This document shows positions 35,746 to 45,189 of a stretch of 64,000 nucleotides of DNA, piece after piece. The notes under the pieces were generated by a model, which worked only from the letters and a program-made list of their open reading frames with translations, made no database searches and was not told the origin of the DNA. Made by a program: the position numbers and the translations under genes. The stretch's first letter is position 1. The number at the start of each line of letters is the position of its first letter. The stretch comes from Pseudacidovorax sp. RU35E (GTDB lineage Bacteria > Pseudomonadota > Gammaproteobacteria > Burkholderiales > Burkholderiaceae_C): contig NZ_FTMY01000017.1 in the NCBI RefSeq assembly GCF_900156165.1, positions 1 to 64,000 of the forward strand, in the 5' to 3' direction.

Positions 35746-36456
35746 ATGTCGACCTCGCCGTCGCCATCCAACCTTTCGCGCACCGAGCGCGCCGCGCGCA
35801 ATGTCCGCGCAGCCCGTGCCGCCCTCTCCCGTGCTTCCCGCCGCGCCGTCATGACGGCCGCCATGGCCCTGGGCGCCAGCCTGCTGATCAACGCCCAGGC
35901 CCATGCCGCCCCGACGGTGGGCCAGAAGGCGCCCGACTTCGTCGCCGTGGACACCAACGGCCAGCGTCACCAGCTGTCCGATTTCGCCGGCAAGTACGTG
36001 GTGCTCGAATGGACCAACCCCGGCTGCCCCTTCGTGCGCAAGCACTACGGCAGCGGCAACATGCCGGCCACCCAGAAGGCCGCCACCGCGCGGGGCGCGG
36101 TCTGGCTGGCCATCAATTCCACCGAGCGCGCCGCCAGCGACTACCTGCCGCCGGCCGAACTGGCCGCGTGGATGAAGGCACAGTCGGGCGCCCCCACCGC
36201 CGTGCTCATGGACGAGGACGGCATCGTGGGCCAGGCCTATGGCGCACGGACCACGCCGCACCTGTTCATCATCGATCCCAAGGGTGTGCTGGTGTATGCC
36301 GGTGGCATCGACAGCATCGCCTCGGCCCGGCCCGACGACATCAGGACCGCGACCAACTATGTGAATCAGGCGTTGGCCGATGCCTTTGGCGGGCGCCCGA
36401 TCTCGGCGGCGAGCACGAAGCCCTACGGTTGCTCGATCAAGTACCGAACGAGTTGA
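35746..36456 (+). CDS. exported peroxiredoxin-like thioredoxin-fold protein
   Basis: A 236-residue protein with a long N-region and a signal peptide ([19 protein letters not shown]) followed by a redoxin domain: [20 protein letters not shown] and the cysteine in [13 protein letters not shown] second cysteine lies close to the C-terminus (KPYGCSIKY). The family is often labelled thioredoxin or AhpC/TSA-like; the CPFV rather than CxxC active site suggests peroxidase or thiol-sensing chemistry. An AGGAG precedes ATG 35746. It follows the ScsB/DsbD-like gene by 251 bases, a likely functional partner in the periplasm. Confidence 0.83.
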   Translation: MSTSPSPSNLSRTERAARNVRAARAALSRASRRAVMTAAMALGASLLINAQAHAAPTVGQKAPDFVAVDTNGQRHQLSDFAGKYVVLEWTNPGCPFVRKHYGSGNMPATQKAATARGAVWLAINSTERAASDYLPPAELAAWMKAQSGAPTAVLMDEDGIVGQAYGARTTPHLFIIDPKGVLVYAGGIDSIASARPDDIRTATNYVNQALADAFGGRPISAASTKPYGCSIKYRTS

Positions 36457-36496
36457 GCCAAGGCACGGGCGGCGGCACCGCTGCGACAATCCAGCG

Positions 36497-37603
36497 ATGC
36501 CCTTCGCCCCTCTCCAGAACGACAGCTTCCTGCGCGCCTGCTGGCGTCAGGCCACCGACCACACGCCCATCTGGCTGATGCGCCAGGCCGGCCGCTACCT
36601 GCCGGAGTACGTCGCCACACGCGCCCGGGCCGGCAGCTTCATGGGCCTGGCCACCAACGTCGACTACGCGACCGAGGTCACGCTGCAACCCCTGGACCGC
36701 TTTCCGCTGGACGCGGCGATCCTGTTCTCCGACATCCTGACCGTGCCCGATGCGATGGGCCTGGGACTGTCCTTCGAGGCCGGCGAGGGCCCACGCTTCG
36801 CGCGCACCGTGCGCGACGAGGCGGCGGTCGACGCCCTGCAGGTGCCCGACCTGGAGCGCCTGCGCTATGTGTTCGACGCGGTCGCCTCGATCCGCCGCGC
36901 GCTGGCGGGCCGCGTTCCACTGATCGGCTTCTCGGGCAGCCCGTGGACGCTGGCCTGCTACATGGTCGAAGGCAGCGGCTCCAGCGACTGGCGGCATGCC
37001 AAGGCGCTGATGTACGGCCGCCCGGACCTGATGCACCGCATGCTGGCCGTCAACGCCGACGCCGTGGCGGCCTACCTCAACGCCCAGATCGACGCCGGCG
37101 CGCAGGCGGTGATGGTGTTCGACAGCTGGGGCGGTGCGCTGGCCGACGGCGCCTTCCAGGAATTCAGCCTGGCCTACACGGCCCGCGTCCTGTCCCAGCT
37201 CAAGCGCGAGGGCGCGGACGGCCAGCGTGTGCCGCGCATCGTCTTCACCAAGGGCGGCGGCCTGTGGCTGGAGGCGATGGCGACGCTCGACTGCGAGGTG
37301 CTGGGCCTCGACTGGACGGTGGACCTGGCCCTGGCACGCGCCCGTGTGGGCGAAGGCCCGGGCGGCAAGGCGCTGCAGGGCAACCTGGACCCGAACGTGT
37401 TGTTCGCGCCGCCCGGCCGGGTCGCGGCCGAAGCCGTGCGCTTGCTCGACCGCTTCGGCGCGCCGCATCGGGATGCGGCGACCACCGGCCCGACGCACAT
37501 CTTCAACCTCGGCCATGGCATCAGTCAGTTCACTCCCCCGGAGCATGTGGCAGCGCTGGTGGAGGCGGTACATCGGCATTCGCGGGCCCAACGCGCGGGC
37601 TGA
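36497..37603 (+). CDS. hemE: uroporphyrinogen decarboxylase
   Basis: A 368-residue HemE of normal length. It decarboxylates the four acetate side chains of uroporphyrinogen III to give coproporphyrinogen III in haem synthesis. The substrate-binding signature [15 protein letters not shown] lies near residue 24. [16 protein letters not shown] and the C-terminal [16 protein letters not shown] are also conserved. It lies 41 bases after the peroxiredoxin-like gene and upstream of priA across a 332-base gap with DnaA boxes. Confidence 0.97.
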   Translation: MPFAPLQNDSFLRACWRQATDHTPIWLMRQAGRYLPEYVATRARAGSFMGLATNVDYATEVTLQPLDRFPLDAAILFSDILTVPDAMGLGLSFEAGEGPRFARTVRDEAAVDALQVPDLERLRYVFDAVASIRRALAGRVPLIGFSGSPWTLACYMVEGSGSSDWRHAKALMYGRPDLMHRMLAVNADAVAAYLNAQIDAGAQAVMVFDSWGGALADGAFQEFSLAYTARVLSQLKREGADGQRVPRIVFTKGGGLWLEAMATLDCEVLGLDWTVDLALARARVGEGPGGKALQGNLDPNVLFAPPGRVAAEAVRLLDRFGAPHRDAATTGPTHIFNLGHGISQFTPPEHVAALVEAVHRHSRAQRAG

Positions 37604-37673
37604 ACCCGCGTGAAGCCGCATGAACAGGGCGCCGGCAGCGGATTCGCCCTTTGTCAAGCCCCCGGGGCATCAC

Positions 37674-37682
37674 TTATGCACA
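37674..37682 (+). promoter_or_regulatory. DnaA box TTATGCACA
   Basis: TTATGCACA matches the nine-base consensus TTATNCACA on the plus strand, 71 bases after hemE. The next four bases AAGT continue the AT-rich context. Single matches occur by chance in a genome, but the second match 187 bases away in the same gap makes it more notable. Confidence 0.5.
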
Positions 37683-37860
37683 AAGTTCGTGCTGCGGTGC
37701 GCCAAACGTTGAAGCGCCTCGCAGTCGGCCTGAACCGCAGACCCGCCCCGCTAAGTCCTTGATTTTCCTCGGATCGGCTAAATGCCTTTTTTGTGGGCAT
37801 CTTGGCCAAGCCCTTGATTCGACGGGCTTCGGAGGCTTTCGCAGCCGCCTATCAACAAAG

Positions 37861-37869
37861 TTATCCACA
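37861..37869 (+). promoter_or_regulatory. DnaA box TTATCCACA
   Basis: TTATCCACA, the strongest form of the DnaA box, lies 67 bases before the priA start, embedded in AACAAAGTTATCCACAGC. Its position suggests DnaA control of priA or a secondary DnaA-binding locus. Confidence 0.6.
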
Positions 37870-37935
37870 GCAACGCTGGATGACTGCCAAACCCCACACG
37901 AATCAACTACTTAGCTGTTGCTTCTTGAAACAAGC

Positions 37936-40062
37936 ATGAAAGAAGCCGCCCAAAGCCGCATCCGCGTCCAGGTGGCGGTGCAGACGCCCGCCCACAGCGG
38001 CATTGCCGAACCTTTGACTTACATGGCCCCGCATCCCCTGCCGGCCGGGGCGCTCGTGCGCGTGCCGCTGGGGCAGCGCGAGGTGCTCGGCGTGGTCTGG
38101 GGAGAGGCCGCACAGGCGCCTGAAGGTGCCACGCTGCGCGACGTGACCGCCGTGCTCGAGGGGCTGCCGCCGCTGTCCGCCGGCTGGCGCGACCTGGTGG
38201 CCTTCGCGGCGCGCTACTACCAGCGTGCCATCGGCGAAGTGGCACTCGCCGGCCTGCCGCCGCAGTTGCGGGAGCTGGGTGCCGAGCAACTCGCGCGGCG
38301 CCTGGCCCGCAAGGCCAAGACCTCGCCCACCGTGGCCGAGGGTGACGTGCCCCGCGCGCCCACCCCGGAACAGGCCGCCGTGCTGGCCGAGCTGCGCGCG
38401 GGCGACGCCGGTGCCTTCCTGCTGCACGGGAGTACGGGCAGCGGCAAGACCGAGGTCTACCTGCAGACCGTGGCCGAACTGCTGGCCGCCGACCCCGAGG
38501 CGCAGGCGCTGGTCATGGTGCCCGAGATCAACCTCACGCCCCAGCTGGAGGCCCGCTTCGTCGCCCGCTTTGCGCCCGTGTATGGCGCCGGCGCCGTGGT
38601 GTCGATGCACAGCGGCCTGACGAATCCGCAGCGTCTGGGCAGCTGGCTGGCGGCGCACCTCGGGCGCGCCCGCATCGTGCTGGGCACGCGCATGGCCATC
38701 TTCGCCAGCCTGCCGAAGCTGGCGCTGATCGTGGTCGACGAGGAGCATGACCCCAGCTACAAGCAGCAGGAGGGCGCCCGCTATTCCGCCCGCGACCTCG
38801 CCGTCTGGCGAGGCCGGCGCGAAGGGGCCAGGGTGCTGCTTGGCTCGGCCACCCCCTCCCTGGAGAGCTGGTGGGGCAGTCGCCCCCCATCGGACGGCGA
38901 TGCCGGGGGCCGCTACCGGCGGCTGGCCATGCCCAGCCGCGTCGGGGCCGGCGCATTGCCCACCGTGCGCCTGGTGGACATGAACCTGCAGCCGCCGCGC
39001 ACCCGACTCAGCGCGGGGCTGATGGACGCCATCGCCCAGCGCGTGGCGCGCGGCGAACAGAGCATGCTGCTGCTCAATCGCCGTGGCTACGCGCCGGTGC
39101 TGGCCTGCAGCGCCTGCGAGTGGAAGAGCGAATGCCCACACTGCAGCGCCTACCGCGTCTTCCACAAGATCGACCGCAGCCTGCGCTGCCACCATTGCGG
39201 CTTTGCCGAGCGCGTCCCACGCGCCTGCCCGACCTGCGGCAACCTGGACATCGCGCCCGTGGGTCGCGGCACCGAGCGGCTGGAAGAGGAACTGGCCGAG
39301 CTGCTGGCCGGCGTGCGGCGGCCCGAGGCGCAAGGCCGTGGACCGGTGCGCATCGCCCGTATCGACGCCGACAGCACCCGGCTCGAAGGCGCGCTGTCCC
39401 GTCAACTGGCACAGGTCCACGATGGTGCCGTGGACGTGCTGGTGGGCACGCAGATGATCGCCAAGGGCCACGACTTCCGCCGCGTCACGCTGGTGGCGGC
39501 CATCAACCCGGACGGCGCGCTGTTCTCCAGCGACTTCCGCGCGCCGGAGCGGCTGTTTTCACTGCTGATGCAGTCCGGCGGGCGCGCGGGACGCGACAGC
39601 GCATGGCTGGCAGCGCAAGGCAGCCGGGCGGAGATGTGGATCCAGACCTTCCACCCGCAGCATCCGCTGTTCGCCGCGCTGCGCCGGCACGACTACGCGG
39701 CATTTGCCGAGCAGCAACTGGAGGAGCGTCGCGCCGCGAGCCTTCCGCCCTTCGCCTTCCAGGCCCTGCTTCGCGCCGATGCGCGCACGCAGGAGGCGGC
39801 GCAGGCCTTCCTGACAGCAGCGAGCGCGGCCGTCGACGACCTGCCGGAAGCGGCGGCCGTGCAGCGCTACCCGGCCGTGCCGCTGGCCATCCAGCGGGTG
39901 GCCAATGTGGAACGGGCACAGATGCTGGTGGAGAGCGAATCGCGCATGGCGCTGCAGCGCCTGCTGGCGCACTGGCATCCGCGGCTGCATGCGCTCAGGC
40001 GCAGCCCGGAGGGCCAGGGAATCATTCGGTGGCTGGTGGACGTGGATCCACAAAGCATCTGA
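37936..40062 (+). CDS. priA: primosomal protein N' (replication restart helicase PriA)
   Basis: A 708-residue superfamily 2 DNA helicase that reloads the replisome at stalled forks. It has an N-terminal DNA-binding domain (VAVQTPAHSGIAEPLTY), Walker A GSTGSGKTEVYLQ and a DEEH box (VVDEEHDPSYKQQ). The zinc-binding cysteines are CSACEWKSECPHC and CHHCGFAERVPRACPTCG. GRGTERLEEEL and QMIAKGHDF are also family motifs. ATG 37936 is chosen over TTG 37918, which lacks family similarity upstream. Two DnaA boxes lie upstream. Confidence 0.96.
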   Translation: MKEAAQSRIRVQVAVQTPAHSGIAEPLTYMAPHPLPAGALVRVPLGQREVLGVVWGEAAQAPEGATLRDVTAVLEGLPPLSAGWRDLVAFAARYYQRAIGEVALAGLPPQLRELGAEQLARRLARKAKTSPTVAEGDVPRAPTPEQAAVLAELRAGDAGAFLLHGSTGSGKTEVYLQTVAELLAADPEAQALVMVPEINLTPQLEARFVARFAPVYGAGAVVSMHSGLTNPQRLGSWLAAHLGRARIVLGTRMAIFASLPKLALIVVDEEHDPSYKQQEGARYSARDLAVWRGRREGARVLLGSATPSLESWWGSRPPSDGDAGGRYRRLAMPSRVGAGALPTVRLVDMNLQPPRTRLSAGLMDAIAQRVARGEQSMLLLNRRGYAPVLACSACEWKSECPHCSAYRVFHKIDRSLRCHHCGFAERVPRACPTCGNLDIAPVGRGTERLEEELAELLAGVRRPEAQGRGPVRIARIDADSTRLEGALSRQLAQVHDGAVDVLVGTQMIAKGHDFRRVTLVAAINPDGALFSSDFRAPERLFSLLMQSGGRAGRDSAWLAAQGSRAEMWIQTFHPQHPLFAALRRHDYAAFAEQQLEERRAASLPPFAFQALLRADARTQEAAQAFLTAASAAVDDLPEAAAVQRYPAVPLAIQRVANVERAQMLVESESRMALQRLLAHWHPRLHALRRSPEGQGIIRWLVDVDPQSI

Positions 40063-40070
40063 GCACAGGC

Positions 40071-40298
40071 TCAGGCCTGTCGATGCTCGACGTGTCCGAT
40101 GGGTGGCTTGATGACCTGCACATAGGAGAGCACGCGGCGACGCGTCGACCGCAGTCGGCCTGCCCACGCGCCAAGCGCGAGCAGCACACCCGCGGCCGCA
40201 AGCAGGGCGGCGGCCCAACGCACCTGGCCATGCATTGCCATTGCACCCACCGCGGCCAGCGCCGCCACGGCGACCATCACGCGAACCCATGTCTGCAT
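40071..40298 (-). CDS. small two-helix membrane protein
   Basis: A 75-residue protein with two hydrophobic segments (VRVMVAVAALAAVGAMAM and WAAALLAAAGVLLALGAWAG) and a basic tail (RLRSTRRR). I do not recognise a family. It lies convergent with priA, nine bases from its stop, and 115 bases downstream of the AEC transporter on the same strand. A GAGG sequence lies about nine bases upstream of ATG. It is plausible but unproven. Confidence 0.5.
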   Translation of the reverse strand: MQTWVRVMVAVAALAAVGAMAMHGQVRWAAALLAAAGVLLALGAWAGRLRSTRRRVLSYVQVIKPPIGHVEHRQA

Positions 40299-40413
40299 GA
40301 TCAGAACCTCGGAAACATGCGCTCACATTAGGCGGTGTGCCGCAGGCGCGGCGTAGGAATATCGCGCATGCCTGCAGGGTCGAACGGCCTATGGCGAACG
40401 GCCCGGCCGGTGC

Positions 40414-41388
40414 TCAGCGCACCCAGGCCACGGCCAGCGGAAAGCTCAGGAACGCCACCACGGTGGTCCACAGGATGATGCGCGCCACCCGGCCGGTGTC
40501 GGCGCCATAGCGCTCGGCCAGCATCGAGACGTTGCTGGCGCTGGGCAGTGCCGCCGTCAACACCAGGGCAGCGCCGGCCAGCGGCAAGAGCCCGGTGCCG
40601 GCCGCTGCCAGCGCTGCCACCAGACCGACGATCAGCAGCGGGTGGACGACCAGCTTGAAGCCGACCACCGGCAGCAGGTCACGCAGCGCCACACCCCACG
40701 GCGCCTGCGCGCCCTCGTCCCGCGCCCGCAAGGCGGAGCGGGCCAGCACCGCACCGATGGTGAACAGCGCCGCCGGCGATGCCGCATCCGCCAACATGCC
40801 CACCGTGCGATCGACTGGCGCGGGCAGCTTCCACTGCAGTGCCGAGGCCACCGCGCCCAGCACCATCGACCAGGGCATGGGATTGCGCACGATGCCCCCC
40901 AGCGCGCGCCGCACGGCCTGCGCCGCCGCGCCGCCCTCGTGCACATCGAGCCGCGACAGCGCGATGCACAGCGAGGAGGTCAGGACCATGTCGAAGGCGA
41001 TGGTGACGATCACCGGGCCCGCCACCGCCGGCCCCATCAAGGCCGCGAGCAAGGGCACGCCCATGAAGCCGGTATTGGGGAAGGCCGCCACCAGCGCACC
41101 GAAGGCGGCGTCGTTCCAGCTGTGGCCGGCGCGCCGCGCGGTGGCGGTGGCCAGCGCGACCATGGCCAGGGCGGCCACGCCCCACACCAGCGCCACGCGC
41201 GCGTCGAGCAGCTGCGCCAGCGGCGTACCGGCCGCGAAGCGGAACAGCATGCAAGGCAGCGCGAAGTAGAGGACGAAGACGTTCAGGCCCGGAATCGCCT
41301 CCAGCGGCATCAGGCCGCGCCGGGCGGCCAGATAGCCCAAGGCGATGAGCGCGAAGAAGGGGAAGGTGGCGGCAAAGACGGCGAGCAC
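40414..41388 (-). CDS. AEC family transporter
   Basis: A 324-residue integral membrane protein of the auxin efflux carrier family with about ten helices. Conserved pieces are LPCMLFRFA near the first helices, FPNTGFMGVPLL and, near the end, LTAALPSASNVSMLAERYG. Substrates in bacteria include malate, malonate and other carboxylates. I favour GTG 41388, which has AGGAG eleven bases upstream; an ATG at 41427 would add 13 residues. It is divergent from rep with a short shared upstream region. Confidence 0.85.
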   Translation of the reverse strand: MLAVFAATFPFFALIALGYLAARRGLMPLEAIPGLNVFVLYFALPCMLFRFAAGTPLAQLLDARVALVWGVAALAMVALATATARRAGHSWNDAAFGALVAAFPNTGFMGVPLLAALMGPAVAGPVIVTIAFDMVLTSSLCIALSRLDVHEGGAAAQAVRRALGGIVRNPMPWSMVLGAVASALQWKLPAPVDRTVGMLADAASPAALFTIGAVLARSALRARDEGAQAPWGVALRDLLPVVGFKLVVHPLLIVGLVAALAAAGTGLLPLAGAALVLTAALPSASNVSMLAERYGADTGRVARIILWTTVVAFLSFPLAVAWVR

Positions 41389-41490
41389 GACCGCGCATTC
41401 TCCTCGCAGGCCCCCCGCCAGTATCATTGCGCGCTTTTGCGTCCGGCCGATCCAGCGTCGCGGCGCGTGCAGCCCTCCCCCCTTCTCGCC

Positions 41491-43557
41491 ATGTCCTCCG
41501 GCCTCAATCTCGCCCAGCAGGAAGCGGTCAACTACCTCCACGGGCCCTGCCTGGTGCTCGCCGGCGCGGGTTCGGGCAAGACGCGGGTGATCACCCACAA
41601 GATCGCGCGCCTGATCCAGGCCGGCCTGGAGCCCAAGCGCATCGCGGCCATCACCTTCACCAACAAGGCGGCGGCCGAGATGCGCGAGCGGGCCAAGGGC
41701 CTGATCGGCCGCGACGCCAAGCAGGTGGTGGTGTGCACCTTCCACGCCCTGGGCGTGCGCATGATGCGCGAGGACGGCGGCGTGCTCGGCCTCAAGCCGC
41801 AGTTCAGCATCCTGGACGCGGACGACGTCACCAAGATCCTCAAGGACGCCGGCGGCACCACCGACACGGCCACCGCCCGCACCTGGCAGTGGACGATCAG
41901 CAAGTGGAAGAACATGGGCCTCAATTCGGCCGAGGCCGAGGCCCAGGCGGTGGACGACAACGAGCGCATCACCGCCAAGATCATGGCCCGCTACGAGGAG
42001 CGGCTGACGGCCTACCAGAGCGTGGACTTCGACGACCTGATCGGCATGCCGCTGCAGTTGCTGCACAAGCACGAGGCGGTGCGCGAGAAGTGGCAGAAGC
42101 TGCTGGGCCACATCCTGGTGGACGAATACCAGGACACCAACGCCACGCAGTACGAGGTGCTCAAGCTGCTGGCCGGCGAGCGCGGCCGCTTCACCGCGGT
42201 GGGCGACGACGACCAGTCCATCTACGGCTGGCGCGGCGCCACGCTGGACAACCTCAAGAAGCTGCCGATCGACTATCCGCAGCTCAAGGTCATCAAGCTG
42301 GAGCAGAACTACCGCTCCACCAGCGCCATCCTGCGCGCGGCCAACAACGTGATCGGGCCCAATCCCAAGCTCTTTCCCAAGACGCTGTTCAGCGAGCTGG
42401 GCGAGGGCGAGCCGGTGCGCGTGGTGGACTGCGACAACGAGCAGCACGAGGCCGAGCGCACGGTGGCCCGCATCCAGGGCCTGCGCGAAAGCTCCACGCA
42501 CAAGGAATGGCGCGACTTCGCCATCCTCTACCGCGCCAACCACCAGGCGCGCATCTTCGAGCAGGCGCTGCGCCGCGCCAACATCCCGTACAAGGTGTCG
42601 GGCGGCCAGAGCTTCTTCGACCGCGCCGAGATCAAGGACCTGTGCGGCTGGTTCCGGCTGTGGGTCAACAACGACGACGACCCGGCCTTCCTGCGCGCCG
42701 TGACCACGCCCAAGCGCGGCATCGGCCACACCACGCTGCAGCAGCTGGGCGTGTTCGCCAGCCAGTACAAGATCAGCCTGTTCGAGGCGCTGTTCTCGCC
42801 CTCGCTGCCCAGCGCGGTACCCAAGCGCGGCATCGAGGGGCTGCACGAGTTCGGCCGCTACATCAACGACCTCGAATACCGCGCCCGCCACACCATCGGC
42901 GCCGAGGGCGCGCGGGCCTTCCTGACGGACTGGCTCAAGGACATCGAGTACGAGAAGCACCTCTACGACGGCGAGGACAGCGAGCAGGCCGCGGCCAGCC
43001 GCTGGACCAACGTGCTGGAGTTCTGCGACTGGATGTCGCAGCGATGCGGCGGCCAGGTGGAGGACGCCTCCGGCGCCACCAGCGGCCCCGAGGCCAAGAG
43101 CCTGCTGGAAGTCGCGCAGACCATCTCGCTGCTGTCCACCATCAGCGAGCGCGAGCAGGACCAGAACGTGCTCACGCTCTCCACCCTGCATGCCTCCAAG
43201 GGCCTGGAGTGGCCGCACGTGATGCTGGTCGGCGTAAACGAGGGCCTGCTGCCCTTCAAGCTGGACGACGACGAAGGCCGGCAGGAGAAGGTCACGGAGA
43301 ACATCGCCGAGCGCCTGCAGGAAGAGCGCCGCCTGATGTACGTGGGCATCACCCGCGCGCAGCGCACGCTGGCCGTGAGCTGGATGAAACGCCGCAAGAA
43401 GGGCCGCGAGATGGTGCAGGCCGCGCCCAGCCGCTTCATCGCCGAGATGGCGCTCGACAAGACGACCGCCAAGGAAGACCCGCGCGAGAAACTCAAGGCG
43501 CTGCGGGCAGAGTTCGCCCGCCGCGCGGCAGCCGCGGCTGCCGAACCGTCCAACTGA
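41491..43557 (+). CDS. rep: ATP-dependent DNA helicase Rep
   Basis: A 688-residue superfamily 1A helicase. Motif I is GAGSGKTRVITHKIA, motif Ia ITFTNKAAAEM, motif II VDEYQDTNATQYE, motif III GDDDQSIYGWRGA, motif IV EQNYRSTSAIL, motif V TLSTLHASKGLEW and motif VI MYVGITRAQRTL. The length and the NLAQQEAVNYL start fit Rep, the accessory replicative helicase, rather than UvrD. ATG 41491 is the first in-frame start after the divergent promoter. Confidence 0.95.
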   Translation: MSSGLNLAQQEAVNYLHGPCLVLAGAGSGKTRVITHKIARLIQAGLEPKRIAAITFTNKAAAEMRERAKGLIGRDAKQVVVCTFHALGVRMMREDGGVLGLKPQFSILDADDVTKILKDAGGTTDTATARTWQWTISKWKNMGLNSAEAEAQAVDDNERITAKIMARYEERLTAYQSVDFDDLIGMPLQLLHKHEAVREKWQKLLGHILVDEYQDTNATQYEVLKLLAGERGRFTAVGDDDQSIYGWRGATLDNLKKLPIDYPQLKVIKLEQNYRSTSAILRAANNVIGPNPKLFPKTLFSELGEGEPVRVVDCDNEQHEAERTVARIQGLRESSTHKEWRDFAILYRANHQARIFEQALRRANIPYKVSGGQSFFDRAEIKDLCGWFRLWVNNDDDPAFLRAVTTPKRGIGHTTLQQLGVFASQYKISLFEALFSPSLPSAVPKRGIEGLHEFGRYINDLEYRARHTIGAEGARAFLTDWLKDIEYEKHLYDGEDSEQAAASRWTNVLEFCDWMSQRCGGQVEDASGATSGPEAKSLLEVAQTISLLSTISEREQDQNVLTLSTLHASKGLEWPHVMLVGVNEGLLPFKLDDDEGRQEKVTENIAERLQEERRLMYVGITRAQRTLAVSWMKRRKKGREMVQAAPSRFIAEMALDKTTAKEDPREKLKALRAEFARRAAAAAAEPSN

Positions 43558-43579
43558 GATTGCCCTCCCGGAGCCTTCG

Positions 43580-44005
43580 ATGCGCCTGTTGTCGCCCCTG
43601 TTGATCGCGCTGGCCGTTGCCGGCTGTGCGGGCACGCGCGTGCCTCCGGGCTGCCCTGCGACGGCCAGTGACATGAAGCCCTCGGACCTGTACGGCTGGT
43701 GGGATGCGCGCTTTCAACCCGACGCGGCCGTGGCCGACGTCGAACTGCGCCCTCATCCGGAATACGCAGGCAGCGTGCGCGGCACCATCGCCAGAGCCGG
43801 CGCTCCGCTGGCCCAGCTGGCCGGAGACATCAACCCTGACGGCCAGCTCAGCCTCGACGAATCACGGGACGGCCGCACGATCAGCGCGGTCTGGACCGCA
43901 GACCTGCAGCCCGCCTCATGCGGCAAGGAGTTCACTGGAACATGGCGCAATACCGCCACCGAGCAGAGCGTGCCCGTCGCCCTGCGCAAACGCCCCTCAC
44001 CCTGA
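43580..44005 (+). CDS. hypothetical lipoprotein
   Basis: A 141-residue protein with a lipoprotein signal (MRLLSPLLIALAVAGCAG, cysteine 16). The mature part is acidic and contains a DLYGWWDARFQPDAAVADVEL stretch, here seen as LYGWWDARF, and two further cysteines near residues 25 and 112. I do not recognise a family. It overlaps the start of the pldA-like gene by 64 bases, so the two are probably co-expressed; a helper role in outer-membrane lipid handling is only a guess. Confidence 0.75.
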   Translation: MRLLSPLLIALAVAGCAGTRVPPGCPATASDMKPSDLYGWWDARFQPDAAVADVELRPHPEYAGSVRGTIARAGAPLAQLAGDINPDGQLSLDESRDGRTISAVWTADLQPASCGKEFTGTWRNTATEQSVPVALRKRPSP

Positions 44006-45189
44006 GCATCCTGGCGTTGGCCGCCCTGACGGCCCCGCTGGCCGCACAGGCTCAGTCCCGCGCCCCCGCGCAGTCCGCCCCCGCGCCCGGCCTGCCGCCG
44101 AGCCCTCTGGCCGGGGCCCAGCTCACCTGGCAGCAATGCGCCCGCCTGGACCAGGACAATGCCGCGCGGCTGGCCTGCTTCGACCGCTGGGCATTGCAGC
44201 AGCAGGCGCCTGCCGCCGCGCTGCCACCGGCACCGCCGGCGCTCGCCGCAGCCCAGCCACCGGATGCGCCCGCCGTCGACAAGCCGGTGGACGTGGCCCA
44301 GCCCGCCACCCGCGTGATCGCCGTGGCCGACACCGAAGGCTGCCGCGACCGCCAGTACTCGGTGCTCTCGCGTTTCTGGGAGCTGGAGGAAGGCAGCAGC
44401 TGCGGCACCTTCACCTTCCGCGGCTACCGGCCGCTGAACGTGTCGATTTCGGCCGCCGACGGCCGGCCACAGACGCCCACCTCGCCCGCCGAAGGGCACA
44501 CCGGCACGGCCATGGCCTACCAGCCGACCGAGATGCGCATCGGCCTGTCGGTGCGCACCAAGCTGGCCGAAGGCCTGCTCACGCGCGGTGACCCGCTGCG
44601 CCGCGATTCGCTGTGGTTCGGCTACACGCAGCAGTCCACGTGGCAGGTCTTCAACTCGGACCTGTCGCGGCCCTTCCGCACCACGGACCATGAGCCCGAG
44701 CTCATGTATGCCTATCCCCTCGACCTGAACCTGCCTGGCGGCTGGCGCTGGCGCTACGCAGGCCTTGGGCTCGTGCACCAGTCGAACGGCCAGAGCCTGC
44801 CGCTGTCGCGCAGCTGGAACCGCGTCTACCTGATGGGTGGCGTGGAGCTGGACAACCGCTTCGCCATCACGGCGCGCGTGTGGCAGCGCATCCACGAGAG
44901 CGCCGCCGACGACGACAACCCCGACATCACCAAGTACCTTGGCCACAGCGAGATCATCGGCACCTGGAACATGGACCCGGTGAACACCCTGCGTGGCACC
45001 GTGCGCGGCATGCTCGGCGGCAGCGGCAAGGGCTCGGTGCGGCTCGAATGGCTGCGCGCCATCGGCGATCCGGCCAAGAGCGACCTGCGCTTCCACCTGC
45101 AGCTGTTCCATGGCTACGGCGACACGCTGGTCGACTACAACCGCAAGCGAACCGTGTTGTCCCTCGGCGTGAGCCTGGTGGACTTCTGA
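43942..45189 (+). CDS. pldA: outer membrane phospholipase A (PldA type)
   Basis: A 415-residue exported protein with a signal peptide (LSILALAALTAPLAAQAQS) and an alanine/proline-rich linker. A PldA beta-barrel domain follows. The catalytic triad region is H279 and S281 in LVHQSNGQS, followed by SWNRVYLMGG, which supplies the asparagine. ELMYAYPLDLNLPG and the C-terminal LSLGVSLVDF with aromatic end support an outer-membrane barrel. It hydrolyses acyl chains of phospholipids in the outer leaflet. ATG 43942 has AAGGAG at 43925-43930. The stop overlaps the patatin start (TGATG). Confidence 0.9.
   Translation: MAQYRHRAERARRPAQTPLTLSILALAALTAPLAAQAQSRAPAQSAPAPGLPPSPLAGAQLTWQQCARLDQDNAARLACFDRWALQQQAPAAALPPAPPALAAAQPPDAPAVDKPVDVAQPATRVIAVADTEGCRDRQYSVLSRFWELEEGSSCGTFTFRGYRPLNVSISAADGRPQTPTSPAEGHTGTAMAYQPTEMRIGLSVRTKLAEGLLTRGDPLRRDSLWFGYTQQSTWQVFNSDLSRPFRTTDHEPELMYAYPLDLNLPGGWRWRYAGLGLVHQSNGQSLPLSRSWNRVYLMGGVELDNRFAITARVWQRIHESAADDDNPDITKYLGHSEIIGTWNMDPVNTLRGTVRGMLGGSGKGSVRLEWLRAIGDPAKSDLRFHLQLFHGYGDTLVDYNRKRTVLSLGVSLVDF

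Larger units (their letters stand above)
37604..37935. other. hemE-priA intergenic region
   Basis: A 332-base gap without a gene. It is less GC-rich than its surroundings and holds two sequences that match the DnaA box consensus TTATNCACA (37674-37682 and 37861-37869). A hairpin-like AAGCCC...GGGCTT (stem arms about ten bases apart) and a TGCC...GGCA around a T run also occur. Whether it binds DnaA is untested; it may be a regulatory site for priA or a replication-linked element. Confidence 0.6.

Noticed and set aside
37604-37935. A full chromosomal replication origin
   Set aside because: Only two DnaA boxes are visible, no dnaA/dnaN genes flank it, and no clear AT-rich unwinding element is present.
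40642-41490. N-terminal extension of rep by 283 codons
   Set aside because: The added sequence overlaps the divergent AEC transporter and lacks helicase similarity; ATG 41491 starts the conserved domain.
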